Origin: Artemisia argyi | Lineage: Eukaryota > Streptophyta > Magnoliopsida > Asterales > Asteraceae | DNA length: 64,000 nucleotides | Assembly (NCBI GenBank): GCA_030686995.1 | Contig: CM060691.1 | Location: 95,374,743-95,438,742, forward strand | Direction: 5' to 3' | Shown: positions 1-13,000 of the stretch, in pieces | Layout of the letters: each line of letters begins with the position of its first letter | Numbering within the stretch: the stretch's first letter is position 1 | The notes under the pieces: generated by a model | What the model was told of the DNA's origin: nothing | The model's database searches: none | What the model saw: the letters and a program-made list of their open reading frames with translations, nothing else | Translations under genes and position numbers: made by a program

Positions 1-994
1 TCTCTAAACATACGAAACACAATTCTCATTAGTGGTTAGCAAAAGAATCTTAAAAACATGTTAGTATACGATCATAAGAACCAATGCAACACAAATTAGA
101 AGACGAAAAGCCGAATTGCAAATTTCTTAAAAATGTTAACGAGACATCCATCCGATCGGATTGAGCTCCATCCGATCGGATGGATCTTTTGACACTCCCT
201 AACCAATAGGTTGCAGCCCGCAACCGATTCGGTTGGGTTTTCTGCAACACCAAAAAAAATTCTTCTTCTTAAAAACTATTCCAAGCAATTCCAACTCTCT
301 TCTAACCTACACTTGATTTCTTATGATACTTCCTAAATATCCCATTCATCCCTAAATTGATTCATAACATATTCAAATACTTCTTGATCATTCCTAGGAT
401 ATGCAAGAATACTATCAAATCAAACTCTTCAATTCATGTATTAATCAACAATGCACTATCCTAACATCATCATTTATCAATCATATAACATCTGGGAATC
501 ATCAATTGCAATCTAATTCACTTCAAAAAATTTACCCAATTCAATCCAAAAATTCAATTAGTTAATTCTTCCTCAAGACTTAATCAATCAATCTAATTCT
601 TTTTGCAATGTATTCCACTACCATTTACCCATTTATCCTTAGAAGATTACATCTTAATTCGAACTATATCAAAAATACCCAAATCATGACCTAATTTAAT
701 CAATCCGAATTAAAACCTAATTAAACCAAATTGATGATGTTTCTTACTTGTTTTGGAGCCATGGATGATCTCTTAAAACTCCTGCAACTCTTAATTTACT
801 TCTAGTTGTCGAATTTGGAGACCCAAATTTGGTGGATTGTGTGTGTGTTGGTTTTTTGAAATTTTTTAAACTTTGGGCTTATATATTCAACTCCATCCTA
901 TCAGCTTTTGATTCATCCGATTCGGACTGAATTTTTGCAGAAACTTTGTTTTTCCAAGCTAACATCAATTAGTCAACTTAACACAAGTGACTAA
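1..994. other. Non-coding left flank with CATCCGATCGGATG-type palindromes
   Basis: No convincing gene is seen. A perfect copy of CCATCCGATCGGATGG is at 168-183, a partial copy lies just upstream (about 147-160), and a related CATCCGATTCGGA form is near 925-935. The same motif family recurs in the leader of the gypsy element to the right, so this stretch may be part of the same or a related retroelement (inference). Confidence 0.4.
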
Positions 995-1847
995 GGGGCT
1001 GTTTAATTTTTGCTTAATGGTCTGATTGGATATATTTCTTAATGTAGACAAAAAGTTATGTTGTTTCTTTTTTGCTTATTTCAAAGATAGTGTCTGGTTG
1101 TAGAAGCCCTCCAAAATACCACATGTTTACAAACAAGATCCTAAATCCTAACAAACACATATACATTCTCCCTCAGTTTAAATAATTTTGTTTTCTCCTT
1201 TCAAGTACAAACTCACAGTCCCATCCGCCATCCCTCCCAAGTCCCAAGTAAAGCTTCTTCACCACCTTTCACCGTTGGAACCTTCATGCCGGAGAACACA
1301 AACACCGGTGAACAACAATGGCTGGCGGTCCTTAACACTTTTCCATCCATGTCGATGCGGCGATGCTCCCTCCCCATCGAAGACCTTTGTCACTAGCGCT
1401 CCTCCAGTCCTTCCCGTCAATGCACATCTCGCCGGAATTCGTGTGATTACTGTTTCCCGCCGGCGTTCATGTTATTTAACTAATTGGTAGCATATGGGTT
1501 TTGTTTTCAAGAATTTGTAAATTAACTGATAAGAACTGATTACTAATGGGGAATCAAGAAATTCAAGTCACAGACCATGATATAATGAAACCAAAATTTA
1601 TGAAACCATTAAATTTAATTGTCTTCTTGTTATATTCATTTACTGTCAAATGTTATGGATTGTTATTGACTTTTTGTAATTTTATGTTGTATTTTTATTT
1701 AATGCTAAATGCAAACAAACTATCTATTGAGGAAAAAAAAAAAGAAACAAATTTTGGTTACATAACACCAACTCAAAACAGAACTCATTTACCAAACAAA
1801 CACATTCTACAAACAGATCTTAACGCCTTAAAAAAAGAAACAACCCC
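995..1847. mobile_element. PIF/Harbinger-like non-autonomous element with TAA target duplication
   Basis: The left end reads GGGGCTGTTTAATTTTT and the right end, reverse-complemented, GGGGTTGTTTCTTTTTTTAA. Both are flanked by TAA (992-994 and 1848-1850). GGG-rich ends with TGTTT and a 3-bp TWA duplication are characteristic of the PIF/Harbinger superfamily. The element is about 853 bp and carries no transposase. Its centre (about 1188-1500) is markedly more GC-rich and codon-like than its ends, which could be a captured host fragment. I do not recognise a protein there. Confidence 0.6.
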
Positions 1848-1850
1848 TAA

Positions 1851-2185
1851 ATGTGTTATATATTTTCTTCAAAAACCTTTTTGTATATAAATTTTCCACC
1901 ACATTTGGTCTACCAAAATTGGTCTACAACTGTAACTTCTAACTCTTAAACAAAACTAATACTAATACTAAAACCATAAACTCCATAACCAAAATCAAAC
2001 CAAGGTCTTAACATAACTTTACTTAAAAAACACTCAAACGTAAGATAAAAAATAACAAAAATGCATAAATTAAAAATAAGAAACAAACAAACTAGCACAA
2101 GGTAGTGCTTTATTCTTCAACTTGTATCACTTAGTCTCCTTCATCCTTGGAAATATTAATGCTTTAGGATGTCTTCACTTTGAAA
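1851..2185. other. AT-rich spacer, no gene seen
   Basis: This stretch lies between the Harbinger-like insertion and the stop codon of the gypsy-type ORF on the minus strand. It is A-rich on the plus strand and I see no ORF, repeat or RNA in it. It is presumably internal sequence of element E downstream of its protease-like ORF. Confidence 0.3.
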
Positions 2186-3319
2186 TTAACCGGACAACTT
2201 ACGATTGGTCTTTTGCATTTTAAACTTCCTTGCGAAGTTCCTTCCACTTGGGCAAACAATATCGAATTTTACATGCCATTCCCCATCTCCATCTTCTTTC
2301 TTGTACATATTAGGACCTTCGGGATCCCACTCCAAATTTTTGAGTTGGACCGGTAAAGACCCAAGAAAATCTGTAAGCTTATTAAACACAAAAACATTTT
2401 TAAAGGGGTTAAAGAAAGCCTCCATTGCTAGAGCTCTCTCCATTTCATCTTTGATATCAAAGAAACTAGGAGTAACCGGCCCATACTTAGGCCTACCTTC
2501 CTCATCTCTCCCAACTTCAAAACATCCAAAATACTCTTCCTCTTCATCTTTCTCAAACATTTCCTTAACCATTTTTCCTCTTGGTTTTTGGTAGTAAGTG
2601 TTTTTCAAAATACCATCATCAATAGTCATAGTACCTCGTCCCATATCAATTATAGCCCCACATGTTCTTAAAAATGGTCTACCTAACAATAGTGGTAATT
2701 CCTTGTCCACCGGAATGTTAAGCACTAAGAAATCGGCAAAAAAAGCTTGGTACCCTATTTGAATTCGAACATTTCTCAATTCTCCCATTGCTTTTGCTTT
2801 AAAATTGACGGTCATGGTAAGGTTTGATTGATTTGGTTGGGGATTGCAAAGTCCTAACCTTTTATACAATGGATATGGCATAACACTCAAACTTGACCCC
2901 GTATCGGCCAATGCATACATTGAAGTTGTCCCATTCACCCTGATTGGTAAAACAAAATTCCCCGGATCACTCATTTTCTTAGGAAGTACATTTTCCACAA
3001 TCCTTTCTCTATTTATTTCATTAAAAGTCTTATCTTCTAGCCTCGATCTAGCCATCATAACCGAATCCAACTTTTTACGGTAAGTCATATAGTTATCCAA
3101 CACTTCTATAACAGACTTCTTCTCTATAAGTTCATGAAACTTCATCTCCAAATTTTCCAAGATATCCTCCTTTTGCTCTTGAGTTAAGGGTTGAACTTTT
3201 TGTGGTGAATTTGGTGGTGAACTAGATGATGATGATGTTGTTGTGGAATTTTTGTCTTTTGAGGTGGAGGGTTGGGTTAATTTGTTAAGTGGTGCTTTCT
3301 TCCTACTAGCTTTGCCCAT
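2186..3319 (-). CDS. Retropepsin-containing gag-protease protein of gypsy-type element E, C-terminal part
   Basis: A 377-codon open frame. The order is a basic Ser/Thr-rich N-terminus (about residues 1-45), a Glu/Lys-rich helical part (about 45-110), then an aspartic protease domain with ALADTGSSLSVMPY (catalytic DTG) and the downstream PLLLGRPFL flap/hydrophobic-Gly motif, followed by an acidic EKDEEEE stretch and a conserved-looking tail. Retropepsins of Ty3/gypsy elements process the gag-pol polyprotein. No RT or integrase follows in this window. The same frame continues upstream beyond a TAG at about 3344, so the ATG at 3319 may be only an internal methionine of a longer protein (see the next feature). 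A domesticated or non-autonomous element protein is possible. Confidence 0.7.
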   Translation of the reverse strand: MGKASRKKAPLNKLTQPSTSKDKNSTTTSSSSSSPPNSPQKVQPLTQEQKEDILENLEMKFHELIEKKSVIEVLDNYMTYRKKLDSVMMARSRLEDKTFNEINRERIVENVLPKKMSDPGNFVLPIRVNGTTSMYALADTGSSLSVMPYPLYKRLGLCNPQPNQSNLTMTVNFKAKAMGELRNVRIQIGYQAFFADFLVLNIPVDKELPLLLGRPFLRTCGAIIDMGRGTMTIDDGILKNTYYQKPRGKMVKEMFEKDEEEEYFGCFEVGRDEEGRPKYGPVTPSFFDIKDEMERALAMEAFFNPFKNVFVFNKLTDFLGSLPVQLKNLEWDPEGPNMYKKEDGDGEWHVKFDIVCPSGRNFARKFKMQKTNRKLSG

Positions 3320-3343
3320 CTTAACAACTTCTTCCTTTCCTTT

Positions 3344-3731
3344 CTAAACTTTTTCCATACCTTCACATAATTCCGCAAGCATAACATCTACTTCCTTTTC
3401 CTCTTCCAAATCAGTAATACTAATTCTCATTTCCCCAAGTGCGAAATCAACCTTACACTTAGTTGTAACAAGAAATTCTCTACCAAAAACTACCTCCGAT
3501 TCATCAGAATTTCCATAGTCTAGAACAAAAAAAATCAACTTTGAAAATGTGACCGTGAATGTTCACCTTCACATCTTTCACTTTCTTCCTTCCATAATCT
3601 TCATAGTTAACTCGAACAAAACCCAGCTTATCTAATACATCCTCCTTAATGTAGTTGTCTCCATACTCCATATTTAATTGAGCGTCCCAAGCTTTGATTC
3701 CTTCCACCTCACAAGGTGTAGCAAACCTCAT
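3344..3731 (-). pseudogene. Upstream half of the element E protein, broken by frameshift and stop
   Basis: Two minus-strand reading-frame pieces (3504-3731 and 3344-3538) overlap at a run of T/A bases near 3528-3540, where a one-base slip explains the frame change. An in-frame TAG at about 3344 separates them from the retropepsin ORF downstream. The translated pieces look like a second, decayed retropepsin-like fold: a beta-rich stretch, DVLDKLGF, FKVDF, FVLDYG and a VVFGREFL motif like the ILGRDFL element of retropepsins. The catalytic DTG is absent at the expected place (WDAQLN instead). The whole was probably one ORF with the downstream domain (inference). Confidence 0.5.
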
Positions 3732-4175
3732 GTATGGTGCATCAAACTCTTTAAGAGGAGCTCATGTAAATACAACAACCTTCTTCTTACTCTCCTTAGG
3801 CAAACAAACTTGATTCTCTCCTACTACTTCTCCTTTTTCCAAATCCATCTTAACTTCTTCCAACATACTCTCCAAACGCTCCAAAGAATCACCGGAATAC
3901 TTGAACATTTCCTCAAGATTCCTCAAATACTCCAAAACTTCACTCAAACTCTCCATCTTACTAAAGCAAATAAGAACTATAACATAACCACAAACACAAA
4001 CATCCAAATCATTAACATTAGGGTTAGTTATAATCAAAACACTCTTAAAATGAAATCATACTAAGTAAACAAACAAGTTTAAACCCTTAAAACTTAAAAA
4101 TAACTCAAAACAAAAAATCATAAAAACTTTTAACGAGACGACCATCCGATCAGATGAACATCCATCCGATTCGGA

Positions 4176-4905
4176 TGAAAGCTGCACATTCACCAACCGG
4201 ATCGGATGCGGGTTGCATCCGATCGGTTGGATCGAACAAAAAAATTATTTTTTTAATAACTAAAAACTTTTAATTAACTTATTAACTCTATTTTAAAACA
4301 TTAATTAACTTTTATAACTTATTAAACTCATTAATTGAAACTTAAATTTTACCATAAGTGACATACTTAAACACATTAACTAATTAAACATTAACTAGCT
4401 TAATTAACTACTAATCATTAAAACATATTATAACTAAAAATTAATTAAAACATAAAAACTTTTTAACTATAACTAAAAAATTAACTAACAATAACTATTA
4501 ATTAACTAATAATCATTAACTAACATTAACCAACATTAACTAACAACTAAAAACTGAAAAATAGCTAAAATAAAAATCACCAAAAATTTTACGAGAGTTC
4601 CATCCGATTGGATGGCTATCCATCTGATTCGGATGGACTCAACTCAAAACCTTTTTTTTTTACTTTTACTTTAAAACTAAGAATTTACTAAATCTTATAC
4701 TAATTTTATTGTAAAATAAACAAAAATATATTCAAATCCTGCCTTTTTGTAGTGCAAGTTGCACTACATCTTATACCAATTTTACTAAACCTTTTTTTTT
4801 TACACTTTTACTTTAAAATTAAGAATATACTAAATCTTATACCAATTTTATTGCAAAATAAACGAAAATCTATTCAACTCCTCGACAGCGGCGCCAAAAA
4901 CTTGA
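4176..4905. repeat. Leader repeat copy 1 of element E, with a PBS-like site
   Basis: This is a direct duplicate of 4921-5552. Both start with a segment reading GCACATT(T)CACCAACCGG, continue through an AT-rich TAATTAACTA leader, a CCATCCGATYGGATGG block, and end at ACAGCGGCGCCAAAAACTTG (about 4884-4904), a decayed complement of the tRNA-Asp 3' end in minus orientation. Copy 1 is longer because an internal TTTTTACTTTAAAA segment is itself repeated (about 4648-4740 and 4790-4860). Confidence 0.6.
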
Positions 4906-4920
4906 TGCACCAAAAACTTG

Positions 4921-5420
4921 ATGGAAGTTGCACATTTCACCAACCGGATCGGATGTGGGTTGCATCCAATCGGTTGGATCGAACCAAAAATTATAATTTT
5001 TTTATTTTTTTTATTTTTTTAATAACTAAAAACTTTTAATTAACTTCTTAACTCTATTTTAAAACATTAATTAACTTTTATAACTTTTTAATTAAAAAAC
5101 ATTAAACTCATTAATTGAAACTTAAATTCTACTATAAGTGACATACTTAAACACATTGACTAATTAAACATTAACTAGCCTAATTAACTACTAATCATTA
5201 AAACATATTAAAACTAAAAATTAATTAAAAAATAAAAACTTTTTAACTACTACTAAAAAATTAACTAACTATAACTATTAATTAACTAATAATCACTAAC
5301 TAACATTAACTAACAACTAAAAACTGAAAAATAACTAAAAATAAAAATCACCAAAAATTTTACGAGAGTTCCATCCGATCGGATGGTTATCTATCCGATT
5401 CGGATGGACTCAACTCAAAA

Positions 5421-5460
<40 letters not shown>

Positions 5461-5552
5461 AAAACTAAGAATTTACTAAATCTTATACAAATTTGATTGC
5501 AAAATAAACGAAAATCTATTCAAATCCCCGGCAGCGGCGTCAAAAACTTGAT
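4921..5552. repeat. Leader repeat copy 2 of element E, ending at the PBS
   Basis: Second copy of the leader. It ends in TCCCCGGCAGCGGCGTCAAAA (5525-5545), which on the minus strand matches the 3' end of plant tRNA-Asp apart from a few changes. It abuts the LTR at about 5552. A poly-T tract of about 34 nt lies at about 5422-5455. A minus-strand element with its 5' LTR to the right is implied. Confidence 0.6.
5525..5545 (-). other. tRNA-Asp-type primer binding site of element E
   Basis: On the minus strand this reads TTTTGACGCCGCTGCCGGGGA, close to the TGGCGCCGTTGCCGGGGA expected for pairing with plant tRNA-Asp, the usual primer of Athila-type gypsy elements. Position next to a TG..CA LTR supports it. 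A second decayed copy lies about 640 bp further into the element at about 4880-4898. Confidence 0.6.
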
Positions 5553-6621
5553 GTGCATTTTTGTAGTGCAAGTTTTAAAATTTATAAACACGATTTATCC
5601 GATTAACTATTTAACACATATGAGCAAGTATACTCGTCCGTTTATAGCAAAGGTGGGTAAGTCGAGATCGTCCCAAAGGATTTTAGCAATAAGTGTATTA
5701 AGCAACTAGTATAAGTAAAAGAGGGTGTCAATCCAATATTTAAATGTAAATTCTAAATAAGTATCCAATCAAACTAAACATATACTAATGTGTGAATCCA
5801 TAATCGATTACATAGAGTATTCATGAAGTTTGATGTAAAACTGTAATGATGCACAATTTTATATGAATGATTCTTACAATCAATTGGTTCATGTCATGAA
5901 AAATCATTACTAAGAATTCAATCTCCTAGTTAATTCCTTTCGGCCAAATTAACTATTACAATAATTCTATTAACACTTGTTGCTTGATAAGTAATTCTTT
6001 ACCTTATGAATTCTTACGAACTCTTTCGACTATTTCAAGATGAAAATGTTTCAAATCCTTGTTAATGAGTAAATATAATGCTTGTCACACATCATATCCC
6101 ATACTAATTCGTGCACTAACGTTTTGGAATAAAAACATTTAGAAAACCCTTTCGGCCAAAATCTTTAAAATGAGTTTATCAACAGATTAAGCAAGATTAG
6201 ACGTTATTCCAACAAACTCATAAAATAAGGAATTGTTTTCATGCATCACCTTTTAAAGAAAAGAATACTCCTTAACCAATTACATCATACATACAAGTAT
6301 ACCAAGAATCACTCCATATCAATCATAACAAAACACAAGTAACAAACAAAACTTTCTTTCAATTTAAAGTAACAATAGTTCATGATAAATAAACAAGGAT
6401 TACCTAGCTTAAAGATTACAAGAACTCGAATCGTGGAACTATAGCAACCACACTCCTCCAATCGCCTATTATGACAAATAAACAACTCCACACTCAAACC
6501 AAACACTTGAGACTTTACTCAATGTTTCCTGGACATTTCTACAGCAGTAATAGACTTTTGGGCAATAATAATAAGGTAGCAATGATTTTGGTGTAAGCCT
6601 ATTACTAGCTTGGGGTGTCAC
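5552..6621 (-). mobile_element. Putative 5' LTR of gypsy-type element E
   Basis: On the minus strand the segment begins TGTGACACCCC (ending 6621) and ends CACTACAAAAATGCACA at 5552, giving TG..CA termini of about 1070 bp next to the PBS. The boundaries are inferred from termini and PBS only. I could not find a second LTR in the window, so no pair-wise confirmation exists. Confidence 0.45.
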
Positions 6622-6671
6622 ACTTAGCATGCATGCATATGGTTCAATATATATAGTGTTAGGAACACTTA

Positions 6672-6871
6672 GGGGCTGTTTAGTTTTTTGTTAGCTAATG
6701 GATAAATGGGCTCCATGTTCTCTTACATTGTCTGATTGGGGAGGGGATAGCATTTCACACTCTCTTGATACAGAGTATAATGGAAAATTGTGGGCCCTCT
6801 TTATAAAAGAAATATTAAAATATGTATTGTGGGTCCCAACTGTTAGCTAACAATAAAAAAGAAACGGGCCC
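6672..6871. mobile_element. Tourist-like (PIF/Harbinger) MITE with TTA target duplication
   Basis: A 200-bp element. The left end is GGGGCTGTTTAGTTTTTTG and the right end, reverse-complemented, is GGGCCCGTTTCTTTTTTATTG. Both continue into GTTAGCTAA. It is flanked by TTA at 6669-6671 and 6872-6874. There is no coding capacity. Its ends resemble those of the larger element at 995-1847, so both may have been moved by the same transposase family (inference). Confidence 0.7.
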
Positions 6872-6936
6872 TTAATCTCCAAGCCAAAACGTGCCTTCTG
6901 AGTTAATATTGTAAAATAATCGGACTCCAATTATTA

Positions 6937-7090
6937 ATGGGAACTAAACCCCCCATTTATTGTGAATGTGTAACAGCAGCATCATCCCTTCCGATCGGTT
7001 GGCTCACCATCCGATCGGATGGGCCAATTGGTCATATCTATCCGATTCGGATGCGGGTTGCACCCGATCGGATGGATTTGGTCTTTTCTC
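6937..7090. repeat. Cluster of CATCCGATCGGATG-type palindromes
   Basis: Within 150 bp there is one perfect CCATCCGATCGGATGG (7007-7022), a CTATCCGATTCGGATG form with one extra central base, and a CACCCGATCGGATGG form. The order and spacing resemble those at about 4142-4240, 4920-4980 and 5371-5410. Function unknown. Confidence 0.55.
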
Positions 7091-8626
7091 ATATTTTTTA
7101 CTTTTCTTCGTCTTCTCTTGACGCATGCTTTCTCCTCCGTTATATTGCTGATTTCTTTCATAGAACTTGATATTTTTCTTGATTCATGAATGTGAAAATC
7201 TTTACACTATCAAATCCTTACGTTCTTATGTGGTTTTTCACTAGTCATTATCTTGAGAATCTCCAAATGTGCATAATTACTTCAATTCTTCATATTTTCA
7301 TCATCAATTCATGTACTTGGCTACATTTGCTTGCATATACACTTTTTCATGATTAAGTAACAAATATATACAAATATAACCAAATATAATGCACAAAACA
7401 AACAATAACGCTACTAAAAACATACTCATTCTAAGCGTTATCAAAAACCAACAAATTCGACCATACCTGCCTATATCGAGCATCAAAGAAATAAGTTTTT
7501 GGATCCAAACTGCGATAGTACATAAGAACAAAACTTTTGTGTGGTCTATGTTTTTGAATTTCATGGTCACAACAGATAAGAATGATTTGACTGCCCAATA
7601 ATACCCTTAGTATAAATGTAACAGTGTCTATTTTGGAAATGAATTTACTTATGAATGAGTGGATTCGGGTTACGGGTCAAAGAGGAATTGTCAAGTGGTT
7701 CAAACTGGGCTAACATCATGCAAAGTGTATTCTAAATTGTTAAAGCCTCCTAATCATTACTCCGTATATTAAAAAAGTTAGATTATCAGCAAAATATTAT
7801 AATGTATTGTAAAATCTTGACACACCAGGTATTTACAACCAAACTTTAAAAGTTTTGGACAAAAAGTGTTTAAGTTCAAGGAAATATTACTTGACTTGAT
7901 GTCCTATGATGCCTATGACAATGTTACATGTTTTGATTCCAAAACCCTTTAGACCCGCAACTCCGTAATGAAATTGAAATTTTTTAGTTGATTACTTGTT
8001 CATGTAAGCGAAAGCATAAGCATGGGTCTGGTCTAAGTTCTAAATACTGCATACACGTAATCATTGAAAAAAAATGTAAAACCTATAAATAGAATACATG
8101 TAGTGTCCAAACCCTTCTATTGTGCAAAGAACCTCATATCATTTAACAATTAATCCAAGAACCAATTCAAACACCCCCTACTTATTAATATGACTTAACA
8201 TGATAGCCATAGTTTTCTAAACACCCAAAAAGCATATATCAGTCACAACTTACATCATAAGGACATCCAAACGTGACTTTGAAAACACTAATCCAAACAC
8301 CTTTTAATATTCCTTTCTATACCCACTCTCAAACTTATCATGATTAAGGTCGATATATGAACAACATATGCAATAGAACAACCAAAATGAGATGACTTAT
8401 GGTAACTTCTCATGGTAAAAAAAGTTTGGCTCAAGCGTCGAGTAAAATAATAGTGGTGAATACATTACCATAACATAGTTATAAACGTCCCGAAATCCCA
8501 ACATTTCAAACGAATTTATGAGTAGCTATACTTTGTAGTAAAAGAGAGAAATATACTTTATCAAAGTTTGGCTCAAACATCGAGTAAAATATATTGATTA
8601 TTCCCCCAAATCACACTTATCAAAGC

Positions 8627-8628
<2 letters not shown>
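7091..8628. other. AT-rich intergenic sequence, no gene seen
   Basis: No ORF with recognisable coding content on either strand. A short direct repeat, AAAGTTTGGCTCAA followed by TCGAGTAAAATA, occurs near 8410-8450 and 8560-8592. Otherwise there is no structure I can name. Confidence 0.4.

Positions 8629-8710
<82 letters not shown>
8629..8710. repeat. (AT)n microsatellite, left flank of TIR element 1
   Basis: An uninterrupted alternating AT tract of about 82 bp, ending directly at the first base of the inverted-repeat element. Confidence 0.95.
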
Positions 8711-10053
<1,343 letters not shown>

Positions 10054-13000
10054 TGATGAGTGTGTAAATACTCATCATTTCTGTCATATTTAGACTGCAA
10101 AAACATCTGAAAACACACAGGAATGCCTTAAAATACATAAAATATCCCTGGATTGTGTTTTTATGCAAAAGGATTGAAAACTGATAAAAAAAACAAGTCA
10201 AGTTTGAAAAATATGCAGTTTCAGTCCTTAAACTTTCAAAATTGTCAAAACTAGTCCATCGTAAATCAAAACATGTAAAATATCATCAAAGGTCCTTTGG
10301 GATTCACAAGTTGTCAAAAGAAATCCTTTAACGTCAAAAATTGCAAAATGGCAACTTTGGTCCCTCAAGTTTGAAAAATGTCAAAAATGGTCCCTGGGTT
10401 TTAAAATTGGAAAAATATCAAAAATACCCTTTGTACTATTCATCCATGGCATAATTGGTCCCTGTGATAACTATTGAGAAATTACATGTTCAGTCCCTAC
10501 AAAATCCAAAAGTTACAAAAATGGTCCTTGTACTAATAAACCAAACCGGACCTTAATACCCAAAATCCAAATACAAACACAAACCAAGCCCAACCCTTTC
10601 CCTTAACCCATGAATACCCCTAGCCCACACCCTTCTCACTCAACTGGCCCATCTCCAATCACCCAAGCCCACCTCCCCTAATAATATACTCCCTCCGTTT
10701 TAAATAATTCCACCACAGGGTCAACACCCTTTGACCTCCACCCTTTCCCCTCCCACTTGGATACCTGCTCATCCCCCCTCCTCACCTCCAGCTCACCAAC
10801 ACCATCACTTGTCCCCCTTGGCCTCCACAAACATCCAAACCTCATTTATTGTCCCTAAACTTCTCCAAGTAACTGCCAATTGACTAATCCCACCTTTCCC
10901 GCCAAAAGCAACTTGAACGGCTCAGATTGATTCCAAGCATCCAAGGGCTCAAACAGAAGTGGGAAAAGTCAAGCATGCTCAGAGGAACCCTGAGAAACTA
11001 CTACAAAAGGAGAGAGAAGCAGAGGGTAAAGTGTGGTAGTTTAACTTAGTTTATTTTTAAACCGTTTAAGTAATTTTCATAGTTTTATTGTATCTTAAAG
11101 CTTTCAAGAGTTGTTTCAAGTTAATTAAGTGTATTGTGAACCTTTTTAAAGTATTAATTCAAGTATTTCTTCAAGTATTCAAACTGTGCAAGTTTTATGA
11201 TAAAATTCCATTTGTAGTGTAATGTTGATGTTGGTTGTTATTATGGATTAAATTAGGATACATAAGCTCCCAGGAAGCTTTTAGTAACCATAAAATTCAG
11301 TCTAGAGTTAAAAATCAAAAATACCAAAAAAATTACATTAAATAGAAAATAAATTAAAAATCAATGTGGAAGATTGAAGAAGCAATGGAGCACTGTTTAT
11401 TCTGGATGGCAGTGGTTTAGAAGTCTCATGGGAGGCTATTAGGAAGTGTTATGGGTCCAGGTTCCATGTTCTTAGCTTGGAAGCTCATGTAAGCCTTTAT
11501 CTATGATTTTTGTTATCTACTGTACAATTGCATATGGTTGCATATTTCTGTGTTCCTTGTTCTTAATTAGTGTATTGAATAGGATTGGATGTTATTTTGT
11601 ATCTGTTTGTTCACTAGATCAATATTGCTCAGATTTTATACTTCACTGCCATTGTAGCTTGTTAGTGATTGTTGGTGATTATTATTGTTGTTGTTGTTTA
11701 TGTATTTATTTACGCTTTCATCATCATATTTTGGACATTTGATTCAGTATCATGGTCCTGATCTCTCATTTGACTCAATAATCACAAAGTTACTTTAAGG
11801 GAGTGTTTGGCATTAACTGTTTCATTGTGTAAATGTGGACTTCATTGGGTAAAATTTGTTTGAACATCAATCTCAGTGCAAATATGGCTTAGATCAACCT
11901 TCACTTAGGTATTTAATAGCTCAGAAAGTCAAAATCAACTTCAAAGCTTCTCATTAAGTCTACTGATAAGATAATGGTTATGTAATCAGTCATTTGAGCT
12001 CTTATAATGTTGGAATAGCTTAATTTCATTTCATGTTAGTTTAAAACATCATTTACAATCAATTTGGACCACCCAAACTTCACCAAAGTCAAACTAGGAC
12101 AAATTTCATAAAAGTCAAAATTGCATTTGTTTAGAAATTCCATTTTTTGGAAGAATTGTTTAGATTTTTGTGTTTGCTTTTAGGACTTGAGCTTTTCAGA
12201 GATAGTAGCCCCCCAGCTAATCTATTGAATCCCACTTTCACCTTACTTTTACAAATTTTTGTGTGGGCCCTACACTGCCCGAAACACACCTGCAAGGGAA
12301 GAAGCTCCCCTGTGCACAGACCACTGCAGCCACCACCACCACTTTGGTGGTTGCTCCTGACCACCTCAGTGGGTCCCACAGGCCGCATTTGGGTTCTCTC
12401 AACCCCCTGGCCATCTTTTAATTTTTAGCAAGCTTTTGAGCTTAAGCTCCCTGGGACCCACCTGAAATCATCCCTAAACTCTGTCCGAGTTTCAGTGTAC
12501 AAGTAAGAAAGTAAAACTGCTTATTGTGGTTCATTGGCTTACCCTGTGAGCTTATTTGTTAGATTATAGCTTAATCATGTCCAACAAACTTATTTGAATC
12601 AGAATCCATCATTGTGGACCCCACATAAGCTCATTTAAGCTTAATTTCTAGCTTGGTCAACCAAAGTCAAACTGTCAAGCTTATAAGCACTTATAGTGCT
12701 TATTTTTTAGTTCCAAGCTAGTTGTTTTTACAAAAGTTTCATATTTTAAGTATTTAAATAGTTTTATAAAAAGAAAAACAGAAAAAACCAATTTAATTAT
12801 AAGTGATAGTTTCTATTTAATTCAATTTAACTTTTTAATTTTCTTTTCAGCTTATTTATAAGCACCTTTGCATTTTTATATTTTTCTTAATTTCATTTTA
12901 TATTAAATTATTTTTAGAAATTTTTCCAGAATTTTATATTGTAATTTAATAATTATTAGATTTATTAATTATTAATTAATATTAAAGTATTAAATAGCAT

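Noticed and set aside
2205..2594. 129-codon plus-strand open frame
   Set aside because: Antisense of the retropepsin ORF.
7304..7570. 88-codon hydrophobic minus-strand open frame
   Set aside because: AT-rich sequence gives hydrophobic codons by chance; no motif and no gene context.
10685..10702. CTCCCTCCGTTTTAAAT as a Stowaway MITE end
   Set aside because: No partner terminus and no TA duplication; it lies within an LTR.
12131..12428. Overlapping open frames in the GC-richer part of the Athila-like LTR
   Set aside because: They lie within the LTR, and the corresponding region of the related LTRs does not keep the frames open.
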